A program made the position numbers and the translations under genes. The notes under the pieces were generated by a model, which saw nothing but the letters and a program-made list of their open reading frames with translations, had not been told where the DNA came from and did not search any database. DNA of 64,000 nt from Chryseobacterium sp. JV274 (GTDB taxonomy: Bacteria; Bacteroidota; Bacteroidia; Flavobacteriales; Weeksellaceae), in assembly GCF_903969135.1 (NCBI RefSeq), contig NZ_LR824569.1, forward strand, positions 3,245,001 to 3,309,000. The letters run 5' to 3'. The stretch's first letter is position 1. Every line of letters begins with the position of its first letter. Positions 8,881 through 17,254 of the stretch are shown piece after piece.

Positions 8881-10014
8881 TTATTGGAATAATTGTACAA
8901 TTTCGTTCACAAAGAATTTTACCTGATCAGGTCTTCCTCTGTCATTTTTAGGGTTGTTGGAGTAGCTCCCGGTTTTTACAATAACGATATTGTGCTCCGG
9001 AACCATAATAATATACTGTCCCTGTAATCCCAGGAAATAATAATGTTTGATGGGGTTGTCATGATTGATCCACAGTCCCATTCCATAAATACCTTCAGAC
9101 TTTTCAGTCGGAGTTCTCATCTGTTCAATGAAGTCAGCGTTAAGAATCTGCTGATCCCCGGCTTTTCCATCATTCAGAAAGAGCTGTCCCAGCTTAGCAA
9201 AATCTCTTGCATTGGAATGAATGCAGCAATACGTTTTTTCCATACCATAATCGTCTGTACTCCATTTCGCATTCTGTTCCATTCCCAAAGGAATCCAGAA
9301 TTTTTCTGATAAATAGCTCGCTAATGGTTGGTTCAGAGCTTTCCGGAGGGCAAAACCAAGAAGTTGGGTAGAACCGCTTTGATATTCGAATCTTGTTCCC
9401 GGTTCTTCTTTAAATTTTCTTGAGAATACAGCTTTTACAAGGCTTTTTCCATAATAAGCTTTGGCATTGGGAAGAAACGGATTATTGTAATTTTCATCCC
9501 AGTACAGCCCGGATTCCATTTGAGCGAGGTTTTTAAGGGTAACCTCATTTCCGAATGGTTTATTTTTAAATTCCGGATAGAAATCAGAGAACTTTTCATC
9601 AATAGTAGGAATAATACCTTCTTCCAACGCTTTTCCCAACAACATGACAGTCACTGCTTTTGCCATCGAAAAAGAATTGGTTTGTGAAAGCTGATTATAA
9701 CCATCCCAATATTGCTCATGAAGAATTTTTCCATTCCGTATTACAACAAAAGCAGCGGTTTTGGAGTGTTTTAAATTTTCAACTAAATGTTTAGGTAAAT
9801 CTTTTTTGTTGTAATCCGGATCTTCTTCCCAGAGTTCAGGTTCTTCTGTAGCAATAGGATTGCTCGGGAAAAGATTTCCGTCATCAATATATGCACTTGA
9901 TTTTCCTTTAAGATAAGTTTTTGAAATACCACTAAATAAATAATCATATCCCAGAAAATAAGCCGCTGCAGCACCAGCTACCGCTCCACCTATCATATAC
10001 TTTAGTATTCTCAT
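8881..10014 (-). CDS. Serine hydrolase, class C beta-lactamase fold
   Basis: A 377-residue protein of the beta-lactamase/penicillin-binding-protein fold. The N-terminus (MIGGAVAGAAAAYFLGYDYL) is a membrane anchor or signal, placing the enzyme in the periplasm. The nucleophile motif SMAK is at 116-119. A Tyr motif (EYQSGS) follows at about 210, and VIVKTGSY near the end supplies the KTG box. The substrate is unknown; relatives include esterases, D-aminopeptidases and 6-aminohexanoate-dimer hydrolases. It is first in a two-gene unit with the YdeI-like gene. Confidence 0.88.
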   Translation of the reverse strand: MRILKYMIGGAVAGAAAAYFLGYDYLFSGISKTYLKGKSSAYIDDGNLFPSNPIATEEPELWEEDPDYNKKDLPKHLVENLKHSKTAAFVVIRNGKILHEQYWDGYNQLSQTNSFSMAKAVTVMLLGKALEEGIIPTIDEKFSDFYPEFKNKPFGNEVTLKNLAQMESGLYWDENYNNPFLPNAKAYYGKSLVKAVFSRKFKEEPGTRFEYQSGSTQLLGFALRKALNQPLASYLSEKFWIPLGMEQNAKWSTDDYGMEKTYCCIHSNARDFAKLGQLFLNDGKAGDQQILNADFIEQMRTPTEKSEGIYGMGLWINHDNPIKHYYFLGLQGQYIIMVPEHNIVIVKTGSYSNNPKNDRGRPDQVKFFVNEIVQLFQ

Positions 10015-10036
10015 TTTTTCACGAATGGGTCTCTAA

Positions 10037-10044
10037 CAAATTTA
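10037..10044 (-). promoter_or_regulatory. Promoter -7 box of the serine hydrolase gene
   Basis: Minus strand TAAATTTG matches TAnnTTTG and lies 22 bases ahead of the ATG at 10014. No obvious TTG -33 box is seen at 17-23 bases. Confidence 0.5.
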
Positions 10045-10087
10045 GAATAATTTGGCTATAAAAATTAAAATGAATCATCAAATAAGT

Positions 10088-10095
10088 TATTTTTG
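10088..10095 (+). promoter_or_regulatory. Promoter -7 box of the M48 protease gene
   Basis: TATTTTTG matches TAnnTTTG. A start about 5 bases downstream would leave only about 5 bases before the ATG at 10105, or 14 before the in-frame ATG at 10114. This argues against the longer frame opening with TTG at 10093, which would lie inside the promoter. Confidence 0.55.
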
Positions 10096-10104
10096 TTCTT
10101 ATTG

Positions 10105-11442
10105 ATGAAAACTATGACCAGAAAACTTATTGTATTGGGGTACTTCCTATTTTCAATCATGGGAATGGCTCAGATTTATAAACCGATAGATACCGCAGAT
10201 TATATACAGAGGAAAGCATTTTTAATGAGTTTTGAAGGAAATAATGAAGCGACTGTGAAGAAATTAAAATCGCAGTATTCCGGTAAAACAGGCTCTGAAT
10301 TATCCAAAATCTATAAAGAATTCGGAACAGACTTTCAAAAGCAGGTGAAGAATAAGGATTTTATCTTTAAATCGGAATTTGAAACCAGCATACAGTCTAT
10401 GATTCAACGTCTTAAAAAGAATAATCCTAAAATTCCTCAGGACCTGAAAATTCTGATCGCAAAAGATAATACTCCCAATGCTTACTGTCTTGCTGACGGA
10501 ACTTTTGTTATCAATATGGGGCTTTACAGCTGGCTTAATAATGAAGAGCAAATTGCAGCTGTGATCTCCCATGAACTGGGTCATAAAATAGAAGAACATT
10601 CCCTGAAAACCTTTTTAAAAATTATCGAACAGGATAAATTGGATAAAGTATTGGTTGAGAATATAAAATCAACTACCACCAGCCGAACTCAGAGCCAGAA
10701 TCAGAAAGCTTTCGATATCTTTAAAAATACAGTGTATAAAAAAGGGGTGGAAAAAAGACAAAGCGAAATGCAGGCGGATTCTTTGGGTTATGTTATTTTT
10801 AAAAACAGTGATTTTAAGAAGTCTGAATTTGTAAATGCACTTCAAAGACTGCAGGATTTCGATACGATCTCACCAAGAGAGCTGAAAATAGAAACGTATA
10901 AAAAACTTTTTAATCTTCCAAAGCAGGCCTTTAATGAAAAATGGATGAAGAAGGAAGATTTTTCCCTGTACAATTATAATTTCTACAAAGAAAAGCTGAA
11001 CAAGGATTCCCTCGCATCGCACCCTGAAGTGTCCAGAAGAATTGAGATGCTTAAAAAAACATTTGCTGAACTTAAAAGTTCAATTGCTCCGGAAAAACCT
11101 TCAGATCTGTTTGTAACATTAAAGAAAACAGCAAGAATGGAAATTTTGCCCAACTATTTCCACTCAGAAGATTATGGGCAGGGAATTTATGCTGCCATGC
11201 AGTTTCTGCAGGATGAAGAGGAAGAAAAATATTATAAAAGCTGGCTGGGAAGATGTTTTTCCAAGATATATGAAGCGAGAAAAAGCTATAATCTGAACCG
11301 GTATCTGGATAGGATAGAACCTAAAAATCAAAGTGAAAGCTATCAGCAGTTCCTGAACTTTATGTGGAACTTAAGTTTGGATGAAATTAAAAATATTGCA
11401 GACTTTTACCAGACCAATGAAAAGATAGTGAAAGCAAACTGA
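10105..11442 (+). CDS. M48-family zinc metallopeptidase, exported
   Basis: A 445-residue secreted or periplasmic protease. A signal peptide spans about 1-22 (IVLGYFLFSIMGMAQ). The zinc motif HELGH is at 156-160, with Glu157 as the catalytic base and a downstream Glu in RQSEMQADSLGY as the probable third ligand. The C-terminal 200 residues are mostly helical and lack a named domain. Relatives such as BepA and LoiP handle outer-membrane protein quality control; that role here is inferred only. The upstream TTG at 10093 is rejected as a start because it lies in the promoter box. Confidence 0.88.
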   Translation: MKTMTRKLIVLGYFLFSIMGMAQIYKPIDTADYIQRKAFLMSFEGNNEATVKKLKSQYSGKTGSELSKIYKEFGTDFQKQVKNKDFIFKSEFETSIQSMIQRLKKNNPKIPQDLKILIAKDNTPNAYCLADGTFVINMGLYSWLNNEEQIAAVISHELGHKIEEHSLKTFLKIIEQDKLDKVLVENIKSTTTSRTQSQNQKAFDIFKNTVYKKGVEKRQSEMQADSLGYVIFKNSDFKKSEFVNALQRLQDFDTISPRELKIETYKKLFNLPKQAFNEKWMKKEDFSLYNYNFYKEKLNKDSLASHPEVSRRIEMLKKTFAELKSSIAPEKPSDLFVTLKKTARMEILPNYFHSEDYGQGIYAAMQFLQDEEEEKYYKSWLGRCFSKIYEARKSYNLNRYLDRIEPKNQSESYQQFLNFMWNLSLDEIKNIADFYQTNEKIVKAN

Positions 11443-11464
11443 TCTTGATATAAGTATTGGAGAT

Positions 11465-11534
11465 ATCAATAGGAATGGACTTTAGCCTGTTTTTTAAATA
11501 ATAAAAATTCCACTGGCTTTAGCCAAAACTTAAA
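11465..11534 (+). repeat. Dispersed 70-bp intergenic repeat, copy A
   Basis: About 59 of 70 bases match, without gaps, the reverse complement of 25635-25704. Conserved blocks are ATCAATAGGAA, CTTTAGCC, GTTTTTT, TGGCTTTAG and CAAAACTTAAA. It lies in the gap after the M48 gene and runs into the terminator beginning at 11533. Confidence 0.75.
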
Positions 11535-11571
11535 AATAAGAACCCTGATGACTCATCAGGGTTCTTATTTT
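11533..11571. terminator. Bidirectional intrinsic terminator
   Basis: A nearly continuous palindrome with 19-base arms (11533-11551 and 11553-11571, core GAACCCTGATGA) flanked by A and T runs. It serves the convergent M48 gene and the minus-strand gene ending at 11575. Confidence 0.85.
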
Positions 11572-11574
11572 ATA

Positions 11575-13104
11575 CTAGTAATTTAATTTCTCCAAACGGA
11601 TCTTATTGAATTTTTCTTTTTCGTTATACTCCCGAAGAAGGATATACCCCTCTTTTCCTACATAGGGTGTTACTGCATAATTGTCTTTTTCGGAAATAGG
11701 AATGATCTCCTGTTTGAATTTTCCGTCAATAATGGTATTGATGAATAAATTCCATCTTTTCTGCTTTGTTACTTCATCTTTCTGATAGTCGCGGTAGAAA
11801 AATACCACGTCTTTTCCACCGTTGAGGTATTGTGAAAAGAGATAATCACTGTTTACCCATTTAGATTTTTCTTTTTCAAAGACCTGTACATTTTTTACTT
11901 TGAAATCTTTATCTGTGTATATGTAAACAAGGTCTGTTGTTTTGGGAGCATTATATTGTCCGGCAGGTTTATATTTTTCGGATAAAATACCTACACTTCC
12001 ATCGTTCATGAAGTACATGTCTTTGGTCTGAAGCATGTAACCACTTTCTACCATACCATTTCTATTGAGTTTTGGAAGGAAAGCTGAGATATTCGGCTCA
12101 TAATTGATTGTTTTGGTATCTGCAGTAAAGTTTTTTTTGTCTACCAGCATTCTTGCAAATCCTACTGACTCAGAATCATCATAGTTTCTTCCCAGCAGAA
12201 CTACTTTATCATCGAAATTTTTATCATTATCAATCTTTCTGTAATTGGAGTAGAAGGATTCAATATTGTCTATGGTATCATCAGATAATCCGGTTACCGG
12301 CTTGTTGGATGTTTCTTTTCCGGTTTTCATATCAAGAACCAGGAGACTGAATGATTTCTGCTTTTCATTCACTTTCTTCATGATGCAGTACATATAATTT
12401 TCATCTCTTTCCAGAACAGATAAAGTAGAATAAATTTTCTTACTTCCGTCAGTATTGTATTTATATCTCCAAACCTCCTTTTTGTTTTCATCAAATCTCA
12501 TGAGGCTGTTGTTATTTTCATACTTTCCGTAATCTTTATACTCCACGGCAAAGTAGCCGCCTTCTTTCAGCTCACCTACGGCAGAAACATAGTTGTACCC
12601 TTTATCTTTTTTCTCATCACGGTTTTCCTTACGCTGTTCTTTCCAGCTCTTCGGTTCGTTGATTTCTTTGAAAGTACCGTTTTCCAGATAGTCATAATAG
12701 ATTTTTCTGGTAATAGAATTTGTTTTAGGGTCAATCACCATAGAAACAGGAGTAAATACTTCTCGGCTTTTTACCAGAGAATAATCCATCATTGAGGGCT
12801 TTAAGATAATCTGCCCTTTAAAATCAACATATCCTAAATAAGAGGCAGCAGTGATATCACCTTCAAATTCTTTATTGGCAACAGGGTTGAGGTTTTTATC
12901 TAATATCACATACTCAAACTTTTTGGTCTTATCACCGGATTTTCCGTAAGAATATAGAGAAACGTAACCGTAAAGATTGTCTTTATCATCGAATAAAGCA
13001 TTCATTCCCACGTGATCCCCAGCGGTAAGTGTTGTCAGATCCTGGGTTTGGGAAAATGCAAATGTCTGGATCAGTCCAAACACTATGAGTGTTATTTTTT
13101 TCAT
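11575..13104 (-). CDS. Exported protein of unknown function (509 aa)
   Basis: I do not recognise a named domain. A clear signal peptide (about 1-18, KKITLIVFGLIQTFAFSQ) marks it for export. The mature protein is rich in short beta-like segments with recurring aromatic and Asp/Lys-rich turns (LYGYVSLYSYGKSGD, NLYG, YKYNTDGSKKIYSTLSVL), which could form a beta-propeller-like fold. It lies downstream of glyQS on the same strand but beyond a strong terminator, so it is probably transcribed alone. The stop is TAG. Confidence 0.75.
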   Translation of the reverse strand: MKKITLIVFGLIQTFAFSQTQDLTTLTAGDHVGMNALFDDKDNLYGYVSLYSYGKSGDKTKKFEYVILDKNLNPVANKEFEGDITAASYLGYVDFKGQIILKPSMMDYSLVKSREVFTPVSMVIDPKTNSITRKIYYDYLENGTFKEINEPKSWKEQRKENRDEKKDKGYNYVSAVGELKEGGYFAVEYKDYGKYENNNSLMRFDENKKEVWRYKYNTDGSKKIYSTLSVLERDENYMYCIMKKVNEKQKSFSLLVLDMKTGKETSNKPVTGLSDDTIDNIESFYSNYRKIDNDKNFDDKVVLLGRNYDDSESVGFARMLVDKKNFTADTKTINYEPNISAFLPKLNRNGMVESGYMLQTKDMYFMNDGSVGILSEKYKPAGQYNAPKTTDLVYIYTDKDFKVKNVQVFEKEKSKWVNSDYLFSQYLNGGKDVVFFYRDYQKDEVTKQKRWNLFINTIIDGKFKQEIIPISEKDNYAVTPYVGKEGYILLREYNEKEKFNKIRLEKLNY

Positions 13105-13157
13105 GGTTAAAATTTGAGGGATAAAAGTAATAAATTAACCCATATGTTGATAAAAAT

Positions 13158-13185
13158 AAAAAAGCCCTGAGAACAGGGCTTTTTT
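13158..13185 (-). terminator. Intrinsic terminator after glyQS
   Basis: Arms AAAAAAGCCCTG (13158-13169) and CAGGGCTTTTTT (13174-13185) form a 12-bp stem with a 4-base loop directly after the glyQS stop codon. It would work on both strands. Confidence 0.85.
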
Positions 13186-13187
13186 TA

Positions 13188-14729
13188 TTATAATTGAGAA
13201 AGTAAATTTCTGAAGTTCGTTTTTTCATCAATGATTCGTCTCAAATCTGAAACAGGAACTCTTTCCTGCTGCATAGTATCTCTGTCTCTTATGGTTACTG
13301 TATGATCAGTAAGAGAGTCGTGGTCAATAGTAATACAGTATGGAGTACCGATAGCATCCTGTCTTCTGTAACGCTTTCCGATGGCATCTTTTTCTTCGTA
13401 GAACAGATTGAAATCATATTTCAGATCATTGAAGATATTTTCTGCATACTCTGCTAAACCGTCTTTCTTCATCAAAGGAAGGATGGCTGCTTTAATTGGT
13501 GCCAATGCCGGAGGTAAAGATAAAACTGTTCTTTCTGAACCATCTTCCAATACTTCATCTTTTAAGCAGTGAGAGAATATAGAAAGGAATAATCTGTCTA
13601 AACCTACTGAAGTTTCCACTACATAAGGAACATAGTTTTCGTTTCTTTCAGGATCAAAGAACTGAAGCTTTCTTCCTGAGAATGTTTCATGTGCCTTTAA
13701 GTCGAAATCTGTTCTTGAGTGAATACCTTCCAGTTCTTTAAACCCGAATGGGAAGTTAAATTCAATATCAGCAGCAGCATTCGCATAGTGAGCCAATTTC
13801 TCATGATCATGGAATCTGTAATTATCATTTCCTAGACCTAGAGCCAAGTGCCAGTTCAGACGTTTCTGCTTCCACTTCTCATAGAACTCAAGTTCTGTTC
13901 CCGGAGCAACGAAGAACTGCATTTCCATCTGTTCGAATTCACGCATTCTGAAGATAAACTGTCTTGCAACAATCTCGTTTCTGAATGCCTTACCAATCTG
14001 TGCAATACCGAAAGGAAGTTTATGACGTGAAGTTTTTTGTACGTTTAAGAAGTTAACGAAAATACCCTGAGCCGTTTCCGGTCTAAGGTAAAGATCCATT
14101 GCACTGTCTGCAGAAGCTCCCAGCTTTGTTCCGAACATCAGGTTGAACTGTCTTACTTCTGTCCAGTTTTTAGAACCGGTATCAGGATCTGCAATTTCAA
14201 GCTCTTCAATTAAAGATTTTACATCAGCAAGATCTTCATTTTCCAGAGATTTCGCCAGTCTTGAAAGAATAGCTTCTCTCTTTGCTCTGTATTCCAGAAT
14301 TTTTGGATTCGTGGCAACAAACTGATCTTTATCAAAAGCATCCCCGAATCTTTTCGCCGCTTTTTCAATTTCTTTGTTCTCTTTGTCTTCAATTTTAGCG
14401 CAGTAGTCTTCCACCAAAACGTCTGCTCTGAAACGTTTCTTAGAATCTTTATTATCAATCAATGGATCGTTGAAAGCGTCTACGTGGCCTGATGCTTTCC
14501 ATGTGGTTGGGTGCATCAAAATCGCCGAGTCAATACCCACAATATTCTCGTTAAGCTGTACCATAGCTTTCCACCAGTATTGTTTGATATTATTTTTTAG
14601 TTCGGCCCCGTTCTGTCCATAATCATACACAGCGGATAAACCATCATAGATCTCACTCGATGGGAAAATAAAACCATATTCTTTAGCGTGAGAAATCACT
14701 TTCTTGAAAACATCTTCTTGCTTTGCCAT
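13188..14729 (-). CDS. glyQS: Glycine--tRNA ligase, homodimeric type
   Basis: A 513-residue class II aminoacyl-tRNA synthetase that charges tRNA-Gly with glycine. It is the single-chain alpha2 type rather than the split GlyQ/GlyS form. Motif 2 shows as ARQFIFRMREFEQMEMQFF and motif 3 as VVETSVGLDRLFLSIF. The N-terminus (MAKQEDVFKKVISHAKEYGFIFPSSEIY) is typical of this type. A C-terminal anticodon-binding domain covers about 410-513. The ATG at 14729 follows a TATTTTTG promoter box, and a strong hairpin terminator sits immediately after the stop. Confidence 0.96.
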   Translation of the reverse strand: MAKQEDVFKKVISHAKEYGFIFPSSEIYDGLSAVYDYGQNGAELKNNIKQYWWKAMVQLNENIVGIDSAILMHPTTWKASGHVDAFNDPLIDNKDSKKRFRADVLVEDYCAKIEDKENKEIEKAAKRFGDAFDKDQFVATNPKILEYRAKREAILSRLAKSLENEDLADVKSLIEELEIADPDTGSKNWTEVRQFNLMFGTKLGASADSAMDLYLRPETAQGIFVNFLNVQKTSRHKLPFGIAQIGKAFRNEIVARQFIFRMREFEQMEMQFFVAPGTELEFYEKWKQKRLNWHLALGLGNDNYRFHDHEKLAHYANAAADIEFNFPFGFKELEGIHSRTDFDLKAHETFSGRKLQFFDPERNENYVPYVVETSVGLDRLFLSIFSHCLKDEVLEDGSERTVLSLPPALAPIKAAILPLMKKDGLAEYAENIFNDLKYDFNLFYEEKDAIGKRYRRQDAIGTPYCITIDHDSLTDHTVTIRDRDTMQQERVPVSDLRRIIDEKTNFRNLLSQL

Positions 14730-14748
14730 AATTTTTACATCTGATGTG

Positions 14749-14756
14749 CAAAAATA
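14749..14756 (-). promoter_or_regulatory. Promoter -7 box of glyQS
   Basis: Minus strand TATTTTTG followed by C matches TAnnTTTGc, 19 bases ahead of the ATG at 14729. No clear -33 box seen. Confidence 0.5.
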
Positions 14757-14777
14757 ATGTTTTTTATTGGGAAAATA

Positions 14778-14978
14778 TTAATACCTGTAAGATCCTACAT
14801 TAGAGATTGTCATTAAGAAGCATCCTCCCACGCCAATGATAAATAAAACACCAGCCAAAATAAACAGTAATATCTTTGCTATTCTGTATTTTTTTAAGGG
14901 CACGAAAAGAATTGTAGCAACCGTTATTATAACAGCGATCACGATCAATTTTACAAAAAAACCAAAATAATCTGTCAT
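14778..14978 (-). CDS. Small membrane protein (66 aa), unknown
   Basis: Two hydrophobic segments (about residues 6-27, FFVKLIVIAVIITVATILFV, and 33-56, AKILLFILAGVLFIIGVGG) separated by a basic loop (PLKKYRIAK) suggest a two-helix inner-membrane protein. I do not recognise it. It lies upstream of glyQS on the same strand, with the glyQS promoter between them, so transcription is probably separate. Small size keeps confidence moderate. Confidence 0.6.
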   Translation of the reverse strand: MTDYFGFFVKLIVIAVIITVATILFVPLKKYRIAKILLFILAGVLFIIGVGGCFLMTISNVGSYRY

Positions 14979-15068
14979 TTTTTTAAATTAAGGTAAAACC
15001 TTTTACTAATATAAACCTTTTATTTGAAGTTTGATAAGGGAGCCGGGAACCTGCTTTTGCTACTCGCT

Positions 15069-15115
15069 TTTTCTGGTTTTAGGCGGCGGCGAAGCCGCCG
15101 CCTAAAACCAGAAAA
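15069..15115. repeat. Long GC-rich perfect hairpin (REP-like element)
   Basis: Two perfect 22-base arms, 15069-15090 and 15094-15115, surround the loop GAA; the core is GGCGGCGGC/GCCGCCGCC in an otherwise AT-rich gap. Flanking sequence (about 15038-15150, including GGGAGCCGGGAA and GAGCTC) also looks unlike ordinary intergenic DNA of this window. It resembles the interspersed palindromic elements common in flavobacterial genomes. It could also terminate transcription between divergent units. Confidence 0.7.
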
Positions 15116-15162
15116 GAGCTCAAACATACCGCTCAATCAGGGCTAAATCGGTCGAAAATTTC

Positions 15163-15170
15163 TACTTTTG
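15163..15170 (+). promoter_or_regulatory. Promoter -7 box of the pseudouridine synthase gene
   Basis: TACTTTTG followed by C, an exact TAnnTTTGc, ends only 4 bases before the ATG at 15175. The transcript is therefore likely leaderless. Confidence 0.6.
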
Positions 15171-15174
15171 CACC

Positions 15175-15870
15175 ATGTTAGAAATTCTTTATCGAGACGA
15201 GCATATTATTGCCATCAACAAACCCAGCGGATTATTGGTTCATAAATCTTTCTATGCGGGAGAAGCAGATACTTATGCTATTCAGGAGTTGAAGAAACAG
15301 ATTGGACAAAAAGTGTATCCTGTACACCGGTTAGACCGAAAAACGTCAGGTGTTCTGTTGTTTACTTTAGATAAAGATACTCTTAGAATCATGAGCGAAC
15401 AGTTTGCATCACGCGAAGTGGAGAAGAAATATCTGGCAATTCTTCGGGGTTGGGCAAAAGAAGAAGAAACAATTGATTATGATTTAGTTAATGAAAATGA
15501 AGTCACACAAAATGCCGTTACATACTATCGCCGTCTGCAGACTTCAGAAATAGATTTGCCTTTTTTAAAACATCAGACTTCGAGATATTGTTTGGTAGAA
15601 GCAATTCCTGAAACAGGAAGATTTCATCAGTTGAGAAAACATTTTAAACATATTCTTCATCCTATTTTAGGTTGCAGAAAACATGGCTGCAATAAACAAA
15701 ATAAGTTGTGGCTTCAAACATTTGAGATCAACAAAATGACGCTTCACGCCCATCAACTGATTTTTAATCATCCTGTTTCTAACGAAAGAATTACAGTAAA
15801 TGCAACTATAGATGAAGAGTTCAAAAGAATAGGGGATATTCTGAACTTTGATCTGAGTTCCTATTCTTAA
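15175..15870 (+). CDS. truC: RluA-family pseudouridine synthase, TruC-like
   Basis: A 231-residue enzyme that isomerises uridine to pseudouridine in RNA. The catalytic motif YPVHRLDRKTSGVLLF (about 48-63) holds the nucleophile Asp54. The short length without an S4 domain and the NKPSGLLVHKS start match TruC (tRNA U65) and close RluA relatives. ETGRFHQLRKHFKHILHPILG is the usual C-terminal motif. Target RNA is inferred from resemblance only. No Shine-Dalgarno sequence is possible if transcription starts at the ATG. Confidence 0.88.
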   Translation: MLEILYRDEHIIAINKPSGLLVHKSFYAGEADTYAIQELKKQIGQKVYPVHRLDRKTSGVLLFTLDKDTLRIMSEQFASREVEKKYLAILRGWAKEEETIDYDLVNENEVTQNAVTYYRRLQTSEIDLPFLKHQTSRYCLVEAIPETGRFHQLRKHFKHILHPILGCRKHGCNKQNKLWLQTFEINKMTLHAHQLIFNHPVSNERITVNATIDEEFKRIGDILNFDLSSYS

Positions 15871-15881
15871 GTTATTTGTGA

Positions 15882-16054
15882 ATATTTTTTAACGCAATGT
15901 TCACTAAGAGTGTATTTAAATGGATACTTTTCGACCGCTGAGGCACTTCGTTCAGCAAAAGCTAATAGCGCATACTTCGCTTAGTGAAACACCTTTGCGA
16001 ACCGAAATGTTTTCAGGATAGTCGAAGTATTTTGCGATCATAGCGTTAAAATAT
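15882..16054. repeat. Palindromic intergenic element in the truC-pyrD gap
   Basis: The 314-base gap 15871-16184 has no gene. It holds nested inverted repeats: ATATTTTTTAACGC (15882-15895) with GCGTTAAAATAT (16043-16054), TTCACTAAG (15900-15908) with CTTAGTGAA (15980-15988), and CGCAA (15893-15897) with TTGCG (15995-15999). The interior (TTCGACCGCTGAGGCACTTC) is richer in GC than the flanks. It looks like a dispersed, partly decayed palindromic element. Confidence 0.5.
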
Positions 16055-16161
16055 CTTACTCATTTTGAGAGTACACAGATTGTTTTCCGGCTTATAGATC
16101 TTATATATCAAACATTTTGATAAAATATCATAGGTTAACCGAACATTAATTTTAAAATGAG

Positions 16162-16169
16162 TATTTTTG
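16162..16169 (+). promoter_or_regulatory. Promoter -7 box of pyrD
   Basis: TATTTTTG matches TAnnTTTG, 15 bases ahead of the ATG at 16185. No TTG box seen at the expected spacing. Confidence 0.5.
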
Positions 16170-16184
16170 TAAAACTTTTTTTCA

Positions 16185-17222
16185 ATGTACAAATCGCTCA
16201 TTCGTCCAATTCTTTTTAAATTTGATCCTGAAGATGTTCATCACTTTACATTTTCAATGCTTAAGAATTTGGGATTTCTTACCAAACTATTTTTCCCAAA
16301 ACCTATTGAAGACAAACGTCTGGAAAGAGAAGTTTTCGGATTAAAATTCAAAAATCCTGTTGGATTGGCAGCTGGTTTTGATAAAAATGCAGTGTTGTTC
16401 AACGAATTGGGAGACTTAGGGTTTGGATTTGTAGAAATTGGAACGGTAACACCAAGGGCACAGGCCGGAAATCCAAGAAAAAGATTATTCCGTTTGATAG
16501 AAGATGGAGGAATCATCAACAGGATGGGGTTCAATAACGATGGTCTTGAAGCAGCGATTGAAAAACTGAAATCCAACAAAGGAAAAGTAATTATCGGGGG
16601 AAACATCGGAAAAAATACAGATACAAGCCCGGAAAACTATACTCAGGATTATCTGGACTGTTTTGAAGGTCTTCATCCTCATGTAGACTACTTTGTACTC
16701 AACGTAAGCTGTCCGAATGTAGGAAGCCACGCCAAACTTGAAGATGTAGAATATCTGAGAGAGCTGATCACAGAAGTGAAGAAAATAAACCTGTCAAAAT
16801 CTGTACAGAAACCCATCTTACTTAAAATTGCTCCGGATCTTAATAACAATCAATTAGACGAAATCATTGAACTGATTGCGGAAACAAAGATTGATGGTAT
16901 TGTAGTTTCCAATACATCAGTGAACAGGGAAGGTTTGAAAACCTCTCCGGAAGTTTTAGAACAGATAGGAAATGGAGGATTAAGCGGAAAACCTATCCGT
17001 GAAAGAAGTACAAAAATGATCAAGTACCTTTCTGATAAAAGTAACAGAGCATTCCCAATCATTGGAGTAGGTGGAATACATTCTGCAAAAGATGCTATGG
17101 AGAAGCTGGATGCAGGAGCTACACTGGTTCAGCTGTATACAGGCTTTATTTATGAAGGCCCGGAACTGATCAACGAAATCAATCAGGAGCTTTTGAAAAG
17201 AGCAAGCCGATTACCAAGATAA
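16185..17222 (+). CDS. pyrD: Dihydroorotate dehydrogenase, class 2 (quinone)
   Basis: A 345-residue FMN enzyme that oxidises dihydroorotate to orotate, step four of pyrimidine synthesis, passing electrons to menaquinone at the inner membrane. The N-terminal extension [20 protein letters not shown] is the class 2 membrane-association segment. Asn173-Val-Ser175-Cys-Pro-Asn contains the class 2 catalytic base Ser175. GLAAGFDKN (about 60-68), GNIGKN (139-144), VSNTS and GVGGI form the FMN site. It stands alone between a palindromic gap and a terminator. Confidence 0.96.
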   Translation: MYKSLIRPILFKFDPEDVHHFTFSMLKNLGFLTKLFFPKPIEDKRLEREVFGLKFKNPVGLAAGFDKNAVLFNELGDLGFGFVEIGTVTPRAQAGNPRKRLFRLIEDGGIINRMGFNNDGLEAAIEKLKSNKGKVIIGGNIGKNTDTSPENYTQDYLDCFEGLHPHVDYFVLNVSCPNVGSHAKLEDVEYLRELITEVKKINLSKSVQKPILLKIAPDLNNNQLDEIIELIAETKIDGIVVSNTSVNREGLKTSPEVLEQIGNGGLSGKPIRERSTKMIKYLSDKSNRAFPIIGVGGIHSAKDAMEKLDAGATLVQLYTGFIYEGPELINEINQELLKRASRLPR

Positions 17223-17228
17223 AAATAG

Positions 17229-17253
17229 AAAGAGAGTTTAGATAACTCTCTTT
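17229..17253. terminator. Bidirectional terminator after pyrD
   Basis: AAAGAGAGTT (17229-17238) and AACTCTCTTT (17244-17253) form a 10-bp stem with a 5-base loop, followed by a T-run. The T-run overlaps the stop codon of the convergent gene at 17255. Confidence 0.8.
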
Positions 17254-17254
17254 T

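Noticed and set aside
10093..10104. TTG start extending the M48 protease by four residues
   Set aside because: The codon lies within the TATTTTTG promoter box, and the signal peptide begins properly at the ATG at 10105.
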